A stretch of DNA of 64,000 nt, taken from contig NC_053150.1 of the NCBI RefSeq assembly GCF_016808335.1, forward strand, positions 48,168,119 through 48,232,118. The letters are read 5' to 3'. Position numbers and translations under genes: made by a program. The notes beneath the pieces are model-generated. The model did no database searches. It was not told where the DNA came from and saw only the letters and a list, made by a program, of their open reading frames with translations. Each line of letters opens with the position of its first letter. Within the stretch, counting starts at the first letter, position 1. This DNA is from Panicum virgatum (taxonomy: Eukaryota; Streptophyta; Magnoliopsida; Poales; Poaceae). Shown piece by piece: positions 9,744 through 21,345 of the stretch.

Positions 9744-12700
9744 TGTTGGGCATAGGTGTGGCAGAACCGTCCGACATAAACCGGCTTAAGTGCGCTAACC
9801 ATCGTTGCAAAGGCAATTAGGTTTAACTCGCACAGCAGACGGAGCACATCGGAGGTCTGTCGGGTAAATTCCCGATAAAACCACTTAAACCTGGATCGAA
9901 CAAAGCAGCATAACTCACGCGAATGCGAGTCCAGAATTTACAACAATGCACCATAAATTACAACACAGATGGTTTAACATAACATTAGGATTACAAACCA
10001 GGTTCCAAAGTTAACAAAGTACTTTTCGTAAAACCAACATGAAAGGAAAACACCAGAGTTCTTTATTGCAGCGGAAAATAAACACGAGAACTAACGACGA
10101 TATGGGTGTCACGATGAAGCCCGATCCGTGACATCACTCGCTCTTGTCATCGTTGGCCGGGGACGGGTCCTACTCCACGGACCAACCAGGCGGGAGAGTG
10201 CAATGGCCTAGGTCAAACTGGCAATCATATCCTCAAAAGTATTTCCTGAAACAAAATGAGCCACAAGCAAGGCTGAGTATTCTAATACTCAGCAAGGCTT
10301 ACCCGACTGAGGGTATACTTAGCCCTTTATCTAGACATGCAAGGCTTTTGGCTTGAGGGGTTTGTTTTGCCGAAAAGCAGTAAAGAGTAGATCCTTAATT
10401 GCAGGTTATAGTCTTCAGGTTCTAGTTCAAATACCCATTCTAGGTGAGCATCTATCCAATAGCATGCATGGTGAAAACAATTATCTTTTGTTATCCAATC
10501 AACCATGTTCATCATCCTCATCTTTCACTTCTTACTCTATATGGTAAAAGGGTTAAGCAGTCCCAAACCGTGAGAAGCGGACGATTCGAATCGAATTTGT
10601 TAACCTGGCCACGCAGACCTAAACACACGTCACGTGGTTACTCCCAGAGTCACACGTGCAACATTTCCCCTTTCTTTCCGGGTTGTGGATCAGGGTCACC
10701 ATCCTCGACTATAGAGTACGACGACTCTGCACCCTGCATGTGCGCGCATGAGAAACGACGTTCAAAGAAGGTGAAAGTAAAGTCCACTTGCCGGTCCAAT
10801 CAGGTACTTATGCTTACCGATTATCATATTTCTCGGCATGTGGTTAGTACGTTCAAACGCTAAACCACCACTACCACACACTGCAGCCTTATCAAATTTC
10901 ACTAAACAGACGGGGCATCACAAGTATCACAGCCCCGCCCGTAGGCCTTATAGTTACAGCAGGTAGTAAACATACAACTCCTATAATTTTCGCGAGTGAC
11001 CGGAAATCACTCGACTTCTACCGAACCATTAGCATAGCCGACTAGCGACCTACACATACTAGTGTTCAAGCATAGGTACCTAGGATCATGCATCTAAGGT
11101 TCTAATCAACTCCTGTAACTTAATGCACAAGTAGATAGGAACAATAATAAGTTGCATAAATTTAGAATAGTAGGACATGCTCCGGGGCTTGCCTTCCTGG
11201 GCGTAGCTGGATTTGGGCTCTTCCGAAATCGGGTTCGGGTCTTGCGCAGCTTCAGTTAGATTAACTCGAGCTTCGCGCTGCTCACTCTCAGACTCGGGCA
11301 CCATCTCGTAAGTTCCGTCAGCGAGAGTAGTAGTATCTATATGAGATGCAATGCACATGGGTAAGTCGTTGTGATGGTAAGAATTTATGAATTAATTCAC
11401 AATAAAGGTGTAATGCAAACAAAACCCGAAGTTAAAGAGTGAAACACTTTCATTCATATTTTACTGGGCAATCGTTTATAGAGTAGTAACTCAACATATC
11501 TAACTACACAAGACATCATGATCAATAGCACAAGAAAGCTATACTAACTTCCTAAACAAGTGGGAGTAGTTTCCTATAGCAATTAAATCATGGTTGGTTA
11601 ATAAATCAACAACTCAGCACACATATAGTAGTAAATTCAACACAAATTACATCAAATAGAAGGTAAACAGAACTAGCTATCCTGCAAAATTCATCCCAAA
11701 ACTTGTAGCCAAATATCTAGAACAATTCATGAAATCAGACAACTCCTAGAATAAGATTGAATTATACAAATTATACTAGAGTATAAAACAATCTCAAACT
11801 TTAACAGTAGGTCTTAAAAGGGACGAGTTAGCTACTGTGAATTTTTCAAGATTTATTATGCACAGAAATAAATAGGAGAAAATAAACAAAACATACATCA
11901 GCTTAATAAGATTAATTTTTAGATCATGTTCTATTCATGAACTGGAGCTCAAACTCCATGAAAAAGCTAAATCATTCAAAAAGAACACTCAGAAATATTT
12001 TCATGATTTATTATCAATATAAACTATTTATCAAAATTAATATCTACTAAACAAGCATTAAATCAAATAAATAGCTACACAAATCTAAAAATATTGAAAC
12101 TTGTACAGTGGTGTTAGTTTAGTATTGTAAGTACACAGAAAAAGCTTCATACACATATCTATAACAGAACATCCAGAAATAAAAAGTAAGTTATTCTACT
12201 AGATCTAGCCAAGACTAGGGTTTCATCTAGTTATAGGTGTTAACTTGTGCTCAAATTTTTACACAACACTAAGCATAGAATTAATTAGCTACCAACCAAA
12301 AATCACACACAGATAATGAGTAGAACTCCTAGAATAATTATAGTCTATGAAATCTAATCTTTTTCTTAGATTAAACGGTAGAGAGAAAATAAATATGTGC
12401 ATGTAATGAAAGTTGTAGATCTTTTTGCAAGGATTGCAGAACATTTGGATTTGCATTTTTCTGATTTTCTACGAATTTCTAGGAATTTTCAAAGTTTGCT
12501 GTTTTGGAAACAAAAGAAAAAGAAAGAACTTTTTGCGCAGAGGCCCCTGGAAGAAGTTGTCTTCTCGCAAATAGGCCCCTGGCCGGACATCAGAACAGGG
12601 GAGGCGGCGGGCGGCCGGATTCCGGCGCCTAGGGTCGACGGCGGCGAGGGGAAACAGGGGGAGGAGCGAGAGGAGGACGAGAGGAACCTAGGGGTGGCTC

Positions 12701-13716
12701 GGGTAGGGCTTGGGATGGCCGGAGGTGGCTTCTCCGTGGAGAGCAGCGGCCGGCGGCGGCGGTTGGCGGCGGCGGCGGCGGGCCTGGGCGGCGGCGAGTT
12801 GGTCGGGGAGCACCAGCGGAGGTCAAGGGAGCTTGCTACGGGGTCCGTTTGGCGCGGGGAAGGGTGGAGGAGGGGTCTCCGCGGCGAGCTAGGGAGCGGT
12901 GGCGCTGATGGCGGCGGTGGCGGCGGTTTCCGGGCAGAGGGGCAAACGAGGCTCGGCGCTCGCGCTCAGGAAGGAAGGAGGGAAGGGTGAGGACGAGGTG
13001 GAGCTCGCGGGAGAGGTCTAGGCGGTCAAGGCGAGGGGGAGGGCGAGACGCGGTCGGGCGGCTCAGCACGGCTTCGTCGTGGCGGCTCGGCGTCGAACCT
13101 CGACGTGCGTGCAAATGGACGGCGACGCGTGGCGATGTCGAGAAGCTTCAGGGAGGCACCAGAGGCGCGGAGAGGGCCGGGGGTGCGGCGAGGGCGCGGT
13201 CCGTGGCCCGCGGCCTCGGCGTTCGGCCCAGAACAAGGAGGGAGGGAAGAAAAAGAGAGAGGGGAGAAAGAGAGAGATTTGATTGATTTCAAATTTGAAT
13301 CCTTCTCAAATTTTTCAATTACCACTCGAAAAATTTTGAATACGAAAATTGTTCCAAATTTCAAACCCTAGCACTTTCGTTTCAGGCCTACCTTCATTTG
13401 GGGCCCAATTCAAAAGTTAAATTTGAAAACCGACGAATGTACGTTATTACCGGATTCGAGTTAAATTCAAATTTTCTTCGACTTTTGTATGAAAACTTAA
13501 AAATATTTGAACACGAAAATTGTTCAACAACTAAAACTCAACAAGTTTTATTTCAGGAAAAAGCTCAATTAAGCCACGGTCTGAAAATTATTTTTAAATC
13601 TAACACAACAAGAGTTTGAAACCCTAATTATTTCATGTAGACTTGCATTGGGTTAAGGGTACCTGCTTTGGAGTTAAAGACCCTGGTTTAGCTAATGAAA
13701 CACCTGGGGTATTACA
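9744..13716 (-). mobile_element. 4-kb LTR in opposite orientation inserted in the leader
   Basis: On the minus strand it begins TGTAATACCCCAGGTG at 13716 and ends CCTATGCCCAACA at 9744, a proper TG...CA pair. In minus orientation it has the same layout as the chromovirus LTR: GC-rich promoter-like block (about 12600-13250), AT-rich block, short open frame ending in GKPRS (11086-11358), then a CTCAGTCGGGTAAGCCTTGCTGAGTATTA block (about 10280-10325), then the 3' end. No gag-pol is present, so it is most simply a solo LTR. Flanking 5-mers (GTAAC left, ATAGG right) do not match, so a clean solo-LTR target duplication is not supported. It could instead be a recombination or deletion product. Confidence 0.7.
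11086..11358 (-). other. LTR-embedded open frame with GKPRS motif
   Basis: A 90-codon minus-strand frame starts at MCIASHID. It is acidic in the middle (EMVPESESEQREAR) and has LTEAAQ followed by SEEP and QEGKPRSM. The chromovirus LTRs carry the same order of motifs (LTEQAQ, CEDP, QKGKPRSI) at about 4055-4155 and 19835-19935, split by a frame break shared by both copies. The similarity is at the protein level and in the same place in two LTR families, which suggests past coding constraint. Function is unknown. It may be an exon of a longer spliced reading frame. Confidence 0.45.
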
Positions 13717-14134
13717 ATAGGTCGTTGGACTTTTGAAAAATCCGCCGCTGCCTGTAACCGTTCCGACCGGTGAGGACCCCCGGTCAGACCGGTTGACCCA
13801 TGTTTGATTGACCACATCGCCCAGGCCGGTCAAACCGTTTCTTGTAATCGGTCCGACCACTTGGCCCAGCCTGATCGGTTTGTTGCCAATTTTTGATCTG
13901 CAACAATGTGAAAGTTGTGCGCTATCTGTTAATCGTTAGCGTCACTCCTCTGGAAGAACTGGAATAAAAAAATTGAATGGAAGGGAGTTGTGAATTTATT
14001 TTCTGGATTACATCTGGATCAGAGTTGATCTATATATGAGTCATATGTGCTTTATGGATTCAGTTGAATTGTTACCGTTACTTGATTAGATTTCAGAATA
14101 CTGGTTGGCTGATGAGAAACTGGGTGTCTTGCAG
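13717..14134 (+). other. Leader of the chromovirus, right part
   Basis: Non-coding sequence continues up to the gag start. It holds several CGGTC-GACCGG type motifs (about 13767-13860) like those in the LTR of the same element. No domain is present. Confidence 0.6.
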
Positions 14135-17100
14135 ATGGAGCAAACCAGTAATGATTCTAGTGGCTCCGGACAACAAAATCCATCTACAGTGGTTGATACC
14201 ATCGCTGAGCATACTCGTTTACTCCAGCTATTGGTGCAAAATGCCTTATTGCATGGTCATCGTGATCCAAATATAGACTTTCTGGAAACTCAGCCACCAG
14301 TGTTTCGAATAGCAGAAGATCCATTGGATGCAGAGCATTGGCTGCGTACCATTGAGCAAAAATTGGGTCTTATCCCATGCACTGATATTCAGAAGACTCA
14401 GTATGCGACTCAACAACTGCACGGCCCTATAGGAGCATGGTGGGCCAATCATTTAGCTATACAACCAACAGAGAGATAGATTCCCTGGTCAGAATTTAGA
14501 AAGATTTTTAGGGCACATTATATTCCAGAAGGTTTCATAGCAGTGAAAGTGGAGGAGTTTCTAAATCTGAATCAAGAAAGCAAGTCGTTGATGGAATATA
14601 CCAACATTTTCAATCATCTTGCACAATATGCTGCACATCACATAGATACCGATGAAAAGAAGCAAGATTGTTTCAAGAGAGGGTTAGATACCAAGTTACT
14701 CACGCGTTTAGCAACGAGAACATTTACCAGCTATAGTGAGTTGGTTAGCAAAGCTATCCTCCAAGAAGATGCGATGCTAAAGCACGAAAAAGCAAAAAAG
14801 AGGAAGGAATCATCGACTGGGCCTTCTAGGAATGTTGTGCAACGCCTACGTCTGGTGCCCACTAGCTTTTCCCAAAATCAATACCAGCTACAACCAGGGA
14901 TGCCTCAACTTGTAGCTCCTCAACAGTTGGAGCAAAGAAAACCCACATTGCAACATGTTTCTCGCTCCCACCCTGGTCAGTGCACGCCTCACCTAATCGA
15001 GGGTTGTCATCACTCGAAGAATATCTGTTACACTCCACTCAAGCCAAGAAAAGACTCTAGCAATACAAATAAGAAAAAGAAGGTGCCTTATATTAAGGCT
15101 GGTTGTGTGAGTTATACCACTTGTGGGGATGTGCCAGAAGGGGGACACGTGATGGCAGGTATATTTTCCCTCAATAATCATCCAATTATGGTCTTATTCG
15201 ACTCTGGTGCTTCACACACATTCCTTAGTAAGGCTTGTGCAGATAGGCACGGATTGAAAATTGATTGCATAAGCACTTCCTATAAAATTCAATCCCCAGG
15301 TGGTCAAATAATCACAAACCAAATGGCAAGAGAGGTACCAATCAACCTGGCTGGAAGAATCTTTCCGACCAATCTTATCATTCTCCCACATCAAGGGATT
15401 GATATCATATTTGGTATGAATTGGATGAAGGCACATGGAGTTGTGTTGGATACTCATGCACATGTTGTTCATATCAATTCACGTGCACATGGTTCTATGA
15501 TGCTACCTTTGACCAAGTACAAGGAACAAAATCTAGCCATAAATAAATTGGAGGGTAAAAGCTTAGAGGGGATACCTGTAGTATGCGAATATTCAGATGT
15601 CTTTCCAAAGGATTTACCTGGTCTGCCACCAGATTGAGACGTTGAGTTTGTTATTGAACTCCAACCGGGTACATCACCTATCTGTAGAAGATCATATCGG
15701 ATGCCACCAAATGAATTGGCGGAGCTGAAGGTACAATTGCAAGACTTGATAAATAAGGGTTTCATTCGTCCAAGCTCATCACCTTGGGGATGCCCAGCTT
15801 TATTTGTGAAAACGAAAGACCAAAGTCTGAAGTTGTGTGTTGATTACCGGCCTCTAAATGCGGTTACCATCAAGAATAAATACCCATTGCCTTGCATTGA
15901 TATTCTCTTTGATCAGTTAGCTGGAGCTAAGGTATTTTCTAAGATAGACCTTCGATCTAGTTATCACCAAATAAAGATCAGACCTCAGGACATTCCAAAG
16001 ACTGCTTTCTCCACTCGCTATGCATTATTTGAGTACCTAGTTATGTCTTTTGGATTGACCAATGCTCCAGCTTACTTCATGTACTTATGAATTCGGTCTT
16101 CATGCCTGAATTGGACAAGTTTATTGTGGTATTCATTGATGACATCCTTATATACTCCAAGAATGATGAAGAGCACGCCAAGCACCTTCGTATTGTTCTT
16201 CAACGCCTACGAGAGCACAAGCTATATGCAAAATTAAGCAAATGTGAATTTTGGCTTAAAGAAGTCCCTTTCTTAGGTCATGTTATATCCGCCGAAGGTA
16301 TTTCAGTTGATCCAGGAAAAGTTCAAGATGTGTTGGATTGGGAGGCTCCAATATCAGTTAAAGAAATCCGCAGTTTTCTAGGATTGGCTGGGTATTATCG
16401 TCGGTTCATTCCAGAGTTTTCAAAAATTGCTAAGCCTATGACCGAGCTACTCAAGAAATGTGTCAAATTTCATTGGAGTGACAAATGTGAAGAGGCTTTC
16501 CGCACTCTGAAAAAACTTTTAACTTCTGCACCTATCCTGGCTCAACCCGATACCACAAAACCATTTGATATCTACTGTGATGCATCTGGTACTGGTATTG
16601 GTTGTGTCTTCATGTAGGAGAACCGAGTAATTGCATATGCTTCTAGGTCACTCAAATGTCACGAGGAAAACTATCCAACTCATGATTTGGAATTAGCTGC
16701 TGTAGTTCATGCTCTGAAGATATGGCGACATTATCTCTTGGGTAGTCCTTGTCATATCTACACTGACCACAAAAGTCTCAAGTATCTTTTCACTCAAGCT
16801 GATTTGAATATGCGTCAAAGGCGATGGCTAGAATTGATCAAGGATTATGAGCTTGAAGTGCATTATCACCCCGGAAAGGCCAATGTGGTTGCAGATGCAT
16901 TGAGCCGCAAGGCACATTGCAACTCTATTTCGTCTATCTCCTATGATGATGCTCTTTGCCACGAAATGGAGAGGTTGAATCTAGAGATTGTACCCTATGG
17001 CACTCTGGCTAATCTGGTTCTCACACCTACTCTGCATGACAAAATTATTTCAGCTTAGAAACATGATAAGGGAATGAATAAGATTCAGCAGAGACTTGCA

Positions 17101-18486
17101 GAAAATGATAGCAGAGTTGAGTGTTTCCGTCAAGATGAAGATGGTGTTCTGTGGTTCAAGAACAGATTAGTGGTACCAAAAGATTTAGAGCTTAGGAAAC
17201 AACTTCTAGATGAAGCTCACCTCTCTCGGTATTCTATCCATCCGGGCAGCAATAAAATGTATCAAGATCTGAAACAATGGTTTTGGTGGACTAAAATGAA
17301 GCGGGAAATCGCTAAATATGTATCAGAGTGTGACACTTGTCAAAGGGTAAAGGTGAGCCATTTAAGGCCGGCAGGTATGCTTCAACCACTGAATATTCCG
17401 TCATGGAAGTGGGAAAATATTAGTATGGATTTCATTGTTGGCCTACCCAAGACTTCAAAAGGGTATGACTCCATTTGGGTTATAGTGGATCGCCTCACAA
17501 AGTCCGCTCATTTTCTTCCAGTAAAAACAGGGTATAAGTCTCATCAATATGCTGAGCTATATATTGCGTGCATTGTGAGTCTTCATGGTATTCCTAAGAC
17601 AATTATATCCAACAGAGGTTCACAATTCATTGCGCGTTTTTTAGAACAGTTGCACGCCTCACTGGGTACTCAGCTTATTCGTAGTTCAGCATATCATCCT
17701 CAGACTGATGGTCAAACTGAGCGAATAAATCAGATTCTGGAAGATATGCTCAGAGCATGTGTCCTTACTTATACCAAGAAATGGGATGAATGTCTGCCAC
17801 TAGCCAAATTCTCTTACAACAATAGCTATCAATAAAGCATCAGAATGGCTCCTTTTGAGGCATTATATGGGCGGAGGTGTAGAACTCCATTGAATTGGTT
17901 AGAAGCCGGTGAAAGAAATGTATTCGGCCCTGATATGGTCAGTGAGGCAGAAGAACAAGTCCGGTTTATACAGGAAAATTTGAAAATAGCCCAATCCCAG
18001 CAGAAAAGCTATGCGGACAAGAAACGTGAATCGATCTCGTTCCAAGTGGGAGATCATGTCTATTTGTGGGTATCTCCAATGAAAGGGGTCTAACGGTTCG
18101 GTGTGAAGGGAAAGCTCACCCCTCGCTATGTTGGGCCTTTTCCTATCGTTGAGCGATGTGGGCCGGTAGCATATCGCCTAGAACTTCCTGCGCAATTATC
18201 CGCGGTTCATAATATATTCCATGTCTCCCAGCTCAGGAAATGCCTACGTGTTCCAAGCAAAGTGATTGACATAGAGAAGTTACAAGTGGAGCCCGATCTT
18301 GTATATCCAGAGCATCCAGTAAGAATTGTTGATCACAAGACTCGGGTCACTCGAAATCAAACCATCAACTTCTATAAAGTCCAGTGGAGTAATCACACCG
18401 AATGAGAAGCTACCTGGGAAATAGAGGATTTCCTCAAATCTCAATATCCCCAGTTTCTTGATGCCAATCGAGGTACTAAACATTAA
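14135..18486 (+). pseudogene. Broken gag-pol of a Tekay/Del-like chromovirus
   Basis: A single gag-pol frame is recognisable from ATG 14135 (MEQTSNDS) to TAA 18484-18486. Domains in order: gag/retrotransposon coat (about 14270-14850); aspartic protease with the DSGAS active site (15200); reverse transcriptase with the FIDD catalytic motif (16132-16143); RNase H (about 16560-16910); integrase with an HHCC zinc finger (17220-17345) and core; a chromodomain-like tail (about 18300-18480). Breaks are in-frame stops at 14477, 15635, 16615, 17056, 17833, 18091 and 18403, and a one-base frameshift near 16087. In the integrase core the expected second catalytic Asp is Asn (codon 17611-17613). I could not find the usual CCHC zinc knuckle between gag and protease; the region 14930-15060 looks degenerate. 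The element is dead, and any mobility would need proteins in trans. Confidence 0.93.
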
Positions 18487-18541
18487 GCACATGTCTCTTT
18501 GTTTTAATCATCGCACGTAATCTCGGGACGAGATTTCTTTT

Positions 18542-18551
18542 AGGGGGAAGG
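18542..18551 (+). other. Polypurine tract
   Basis: AGGGGGAAGG lies immediately before the 3' LTR start TGTAACACC at 18553. It is the primer site for plus-strand synthesis in LTR retrotransposons, and its position supports the LTR boundary. Confidence 0.8.
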
Positions 18552-18552
18552 C

Positions 18553-21345
18553 TGTAACACCTCCGGTGTTTAGAAATCCCTAAACTAGATTAGCAAAGTC
18601 AAAACGAATCAAATTAGTCAAATTTGGGTTTAGCTTAGCCGGACCGGTCCGACTGGTCTCAGTGGCCGGTCAGACCGGTTACGCGGCTGCACTGATCGCA
18701 GCGCGTCGCCGGCGAGAGTGGCCACGTGCCGGCCATCCTAGGTGTCCGTGCCGCCGCCACCTCGTCATGCACTGTGACCTCATCCCTTCCCCGGTATCCA
18801 AGTCGCTCTTCGCTTCCTCACCCGGCCCCTTCTTCCTCCTCGATCAGAGCTCGAGCGAGCTCGCGCCGCTTGCCACCACCGGCCGAAATCCGCGCCCCCG
18901 CTCGATCCTCTCTCGATTCCTCGCGCCCCGAGCTCCCTCACTACCTCCTCCACCTTCCCCGCCCATCACCTGAGCTCCTCCCCGGCTGAGTTGGCTGAAA
19001 TCCTTAACCCTACCACCGGCCGCCATTAGAGCCCAACCCGAGCTCCGCCCCCTCGCGTCGATCCACTTCTCCGACCACCCTACGGTCAAACCAACCCCAA
19101 GAACGGGTTTGTGGTGAGTCCATCGTGCTCCCCGGTCTTTTTCCCCTCTGCGTCGTGCGCCACCGGCGCCGGAACACCGCCGCGGGCTCTGTCCGCGCGG
19201 CCTCGTGCCCCGGCCCTGCTCGACCGCACTAGTCGCCACTCCGCCCTGCCTCGCCGCCGGCCGGCATCACCGTCGCCGGAATGCTGCTCCGCCGCCGCGC
19301 CACCCCCTGCGCCGCCGCGTGCTCTGGCCAGACCGGCCGAGACCGGTCTGACCGGTGATAGGCACCGGTCTGACCGGTGTGGGTTTTTTTTATTTTTGTT
19401 ATTTCGGCTGAGATTTATAAAATTCATATCAAATCAAGGAAAATTGTTAAAAATATGTAATCAATTTTGTTTGAATGCTTAGATCTAGACCTACATAGGA
19501 AAAATATTTATTCTTATGATTTACCCTTTTTGCCCCTGCTACAATTTAAGTTGGGTTCATACTTAATTAATTAGTGTGTGCAGATTTGATAGTCCAAAAA
19601 TGTTGCAGTTTAGGCAGTAGCTCGTGTTCGGGATGTGTAGTTCACTGTAAAATCTACATGTTCCGAACGCGTCACCTAGTGTGTTAATCCATTAATCCAT
19701 GTACTAGTATATTTTGGAATTAGTAAGTAATGGTGGACTAGAGTTATGCTTTTGCATTAATAGGATTTTCTTTTGCATACATATAGAATCTGTAGCCGGA
19801 GACGTCGCCCATATATTGATCGTGAAGTCAGGAGCTGACGGAGCAGGCCCAGGAAGAAATTTGTGAAGATCCAACCCAAGGCCGGAATTAATACTAACCC
19901 CACTCAACAAAAAGGCAAGCCCCGGAGCATAACTCCTATTTAAAATTATGAATCATTATATATATTAATTACTTATGCATTAAGTTTTTAGGAATTGTTT
20001 GGAACCTTAGTTGCATGATCCCTAGGTTTCCTCAGTAAATCTACTAGCATGTGTAGATCGTTAGTTCTGCCAAGCTTAATTAGGATTCGGTAGAAGACGA
20101 GTGATTTCCTGTCACTCACGAGATATAGGATGAAGTCGAGTGATTCTCTGTCACTCGCAAGGTACAGAAACTATACGGTTGGAATGAGAATGTTGGAAAT
20201 GATGATGAGATGTATGAAAATGGAGATCGGGCGGAAAGAAATATAGTTATGGATATGATATGAATAAAAAGTAAGCATCCACCTATGTCGATTAAGGCCC
20301 GTACCGTTGTTGGCCCTGCTGATCGAGTTTGAACAGTACTAACCGCATGCCGGGAGTAGGAGGTAGTCGAAACCTGGTAAGCTCAGTACCATATGTGCAC
20401 CGGTAGGCGGACTTGATACTGTCTTCACCAGTGGAGCTAGTATACAAACTTATGGCTGACCCTTCGTTGGTATCGGTGGGGCTAGCAGTCCCGGGTCGTA
20501 GGGCGGTTCGGCTATTCGGTGGGCATATGTGAAGGGTTGCCACGTAGGGTCCGACGGGGCCTATATGTGATGTGTGTTAGGTCCACCTTGCAAGGTTAAA
20601 TCGGATCGATTCGCCGTCAGTCGCTCTCGGATATGAGCACCTTGATCACCGAGTTAGCTCGTAGTAATATGATATGGAATATGGATTATATTTGATGATG
20701 GTTACTTTGAATTGTAATTTAATACTCCACTATGTTTGCTCTAGTTAGTTGTGCAAATAATAGCTGATGTTTAATCTATATAGAAATTGAGCTAAAATCT
20801 TAAAAGTAAGGATCCACTATTAGTAGTCTTTTCCGCAAAATAAACTCCAGAGCCAAAGAGATTGCATGTCTAGATAATGGGTTAAGTATACCCATAGTCG
20901 GGTAGGCCTTGCTGGGTATTAGTATACTCAGGGTTTGTGGTTATTTTTGCTTTTGAGGTAGCTACTGCTGGTTGAAGCTTATTAGGATTCACATCTGTGA
21001 ACTAGATGTGACGTCCCCGTCTCCGTAGTTACCGCCTTTTGTGTACTTGTTTTCTATTAAAACTCTTTTCAATTTAAAGTTTCTTCCGCCGCTGTCTCCA
21101 CTGTTGTAAATTATGTCTTGAAGGATGTTTTGAAATCATTTTATATTTTGTATCCTACTTTTGTAATTACTCATGCTTGTACTCTCTGCGCTCGCCGTTA
21201 TGCGAGACTACTGGTGATGTTTCGATCGGACCATGGGTTGGAAGCAGACTGTCAAGTTACGTTTAATTAAGTTAATGAGCCCGATGTGTGCAAATGATGG
21301 CCATTACGCTTAATTAACCGGTTTAATTTGACGGTTCTGTCAACA
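18553..21345 (+). repeat. 3' LTR of the chromovirus, complete
   Basis: It begins TGTAACACCTCCGG and ends TTCTGTCAACA, giving a 2.8-kb LTR. Its parts from about 19359 onward match the interrupted 5' LTR with scattered substitutions. The first 0.8 kb is GC-rich and includes four CGGTC-GACCGGT-type repeats (18640-18690, 19339-19379). A decayed short frame with the GKPRS motif lies near 19850-19940. The two LTR copies differ mainly by point changes, so the insertion is old enough to have drifted but still easily aligned. Confidence 0.88.

Larger units (their letters stand above)
3579..21345 (+). mobile_element. Large decayed Tekay/Del-like Ty3/gypsy chromovirus with nested insertions
   Basis: The order is 5' LTR remnant (3579-5134 and 8346-8780), primer-binding site (from 8783), leader, gag-pol remnant (14135-18486), polypurine tract (18542-18551) and 3' LTR (18553-21345). 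The two LTRs match closely through 3579-5134 versus about 19359-20918 and 8346-8780 versus about 20919-21345. The domain order protease, reverse transcriptase, RNase H, integrase plus a chromodomain-like tail places it in Ty3/gypsy chromoviruses, and the RT and LTR style fit Tekay/Del. Two other LTRs sit inside it: 5135-8345, same strand, and 9744-13716, opposite strand. It cannot be autonomous because of seven stops, one frameshift and a lost integrase catalytic residue. A target-site duplication cannot be tested because the 5' end is missing. Confidence 0.9.

Noticed and set aside
12397..13286. Gly/Arg-rich open frames at the GC-rich end of the reverse LTR
   Set aside because: Same compositional effect; multiple overlapping frames without a recognisable domain, and the block is the LTR promoter region on the other strand.
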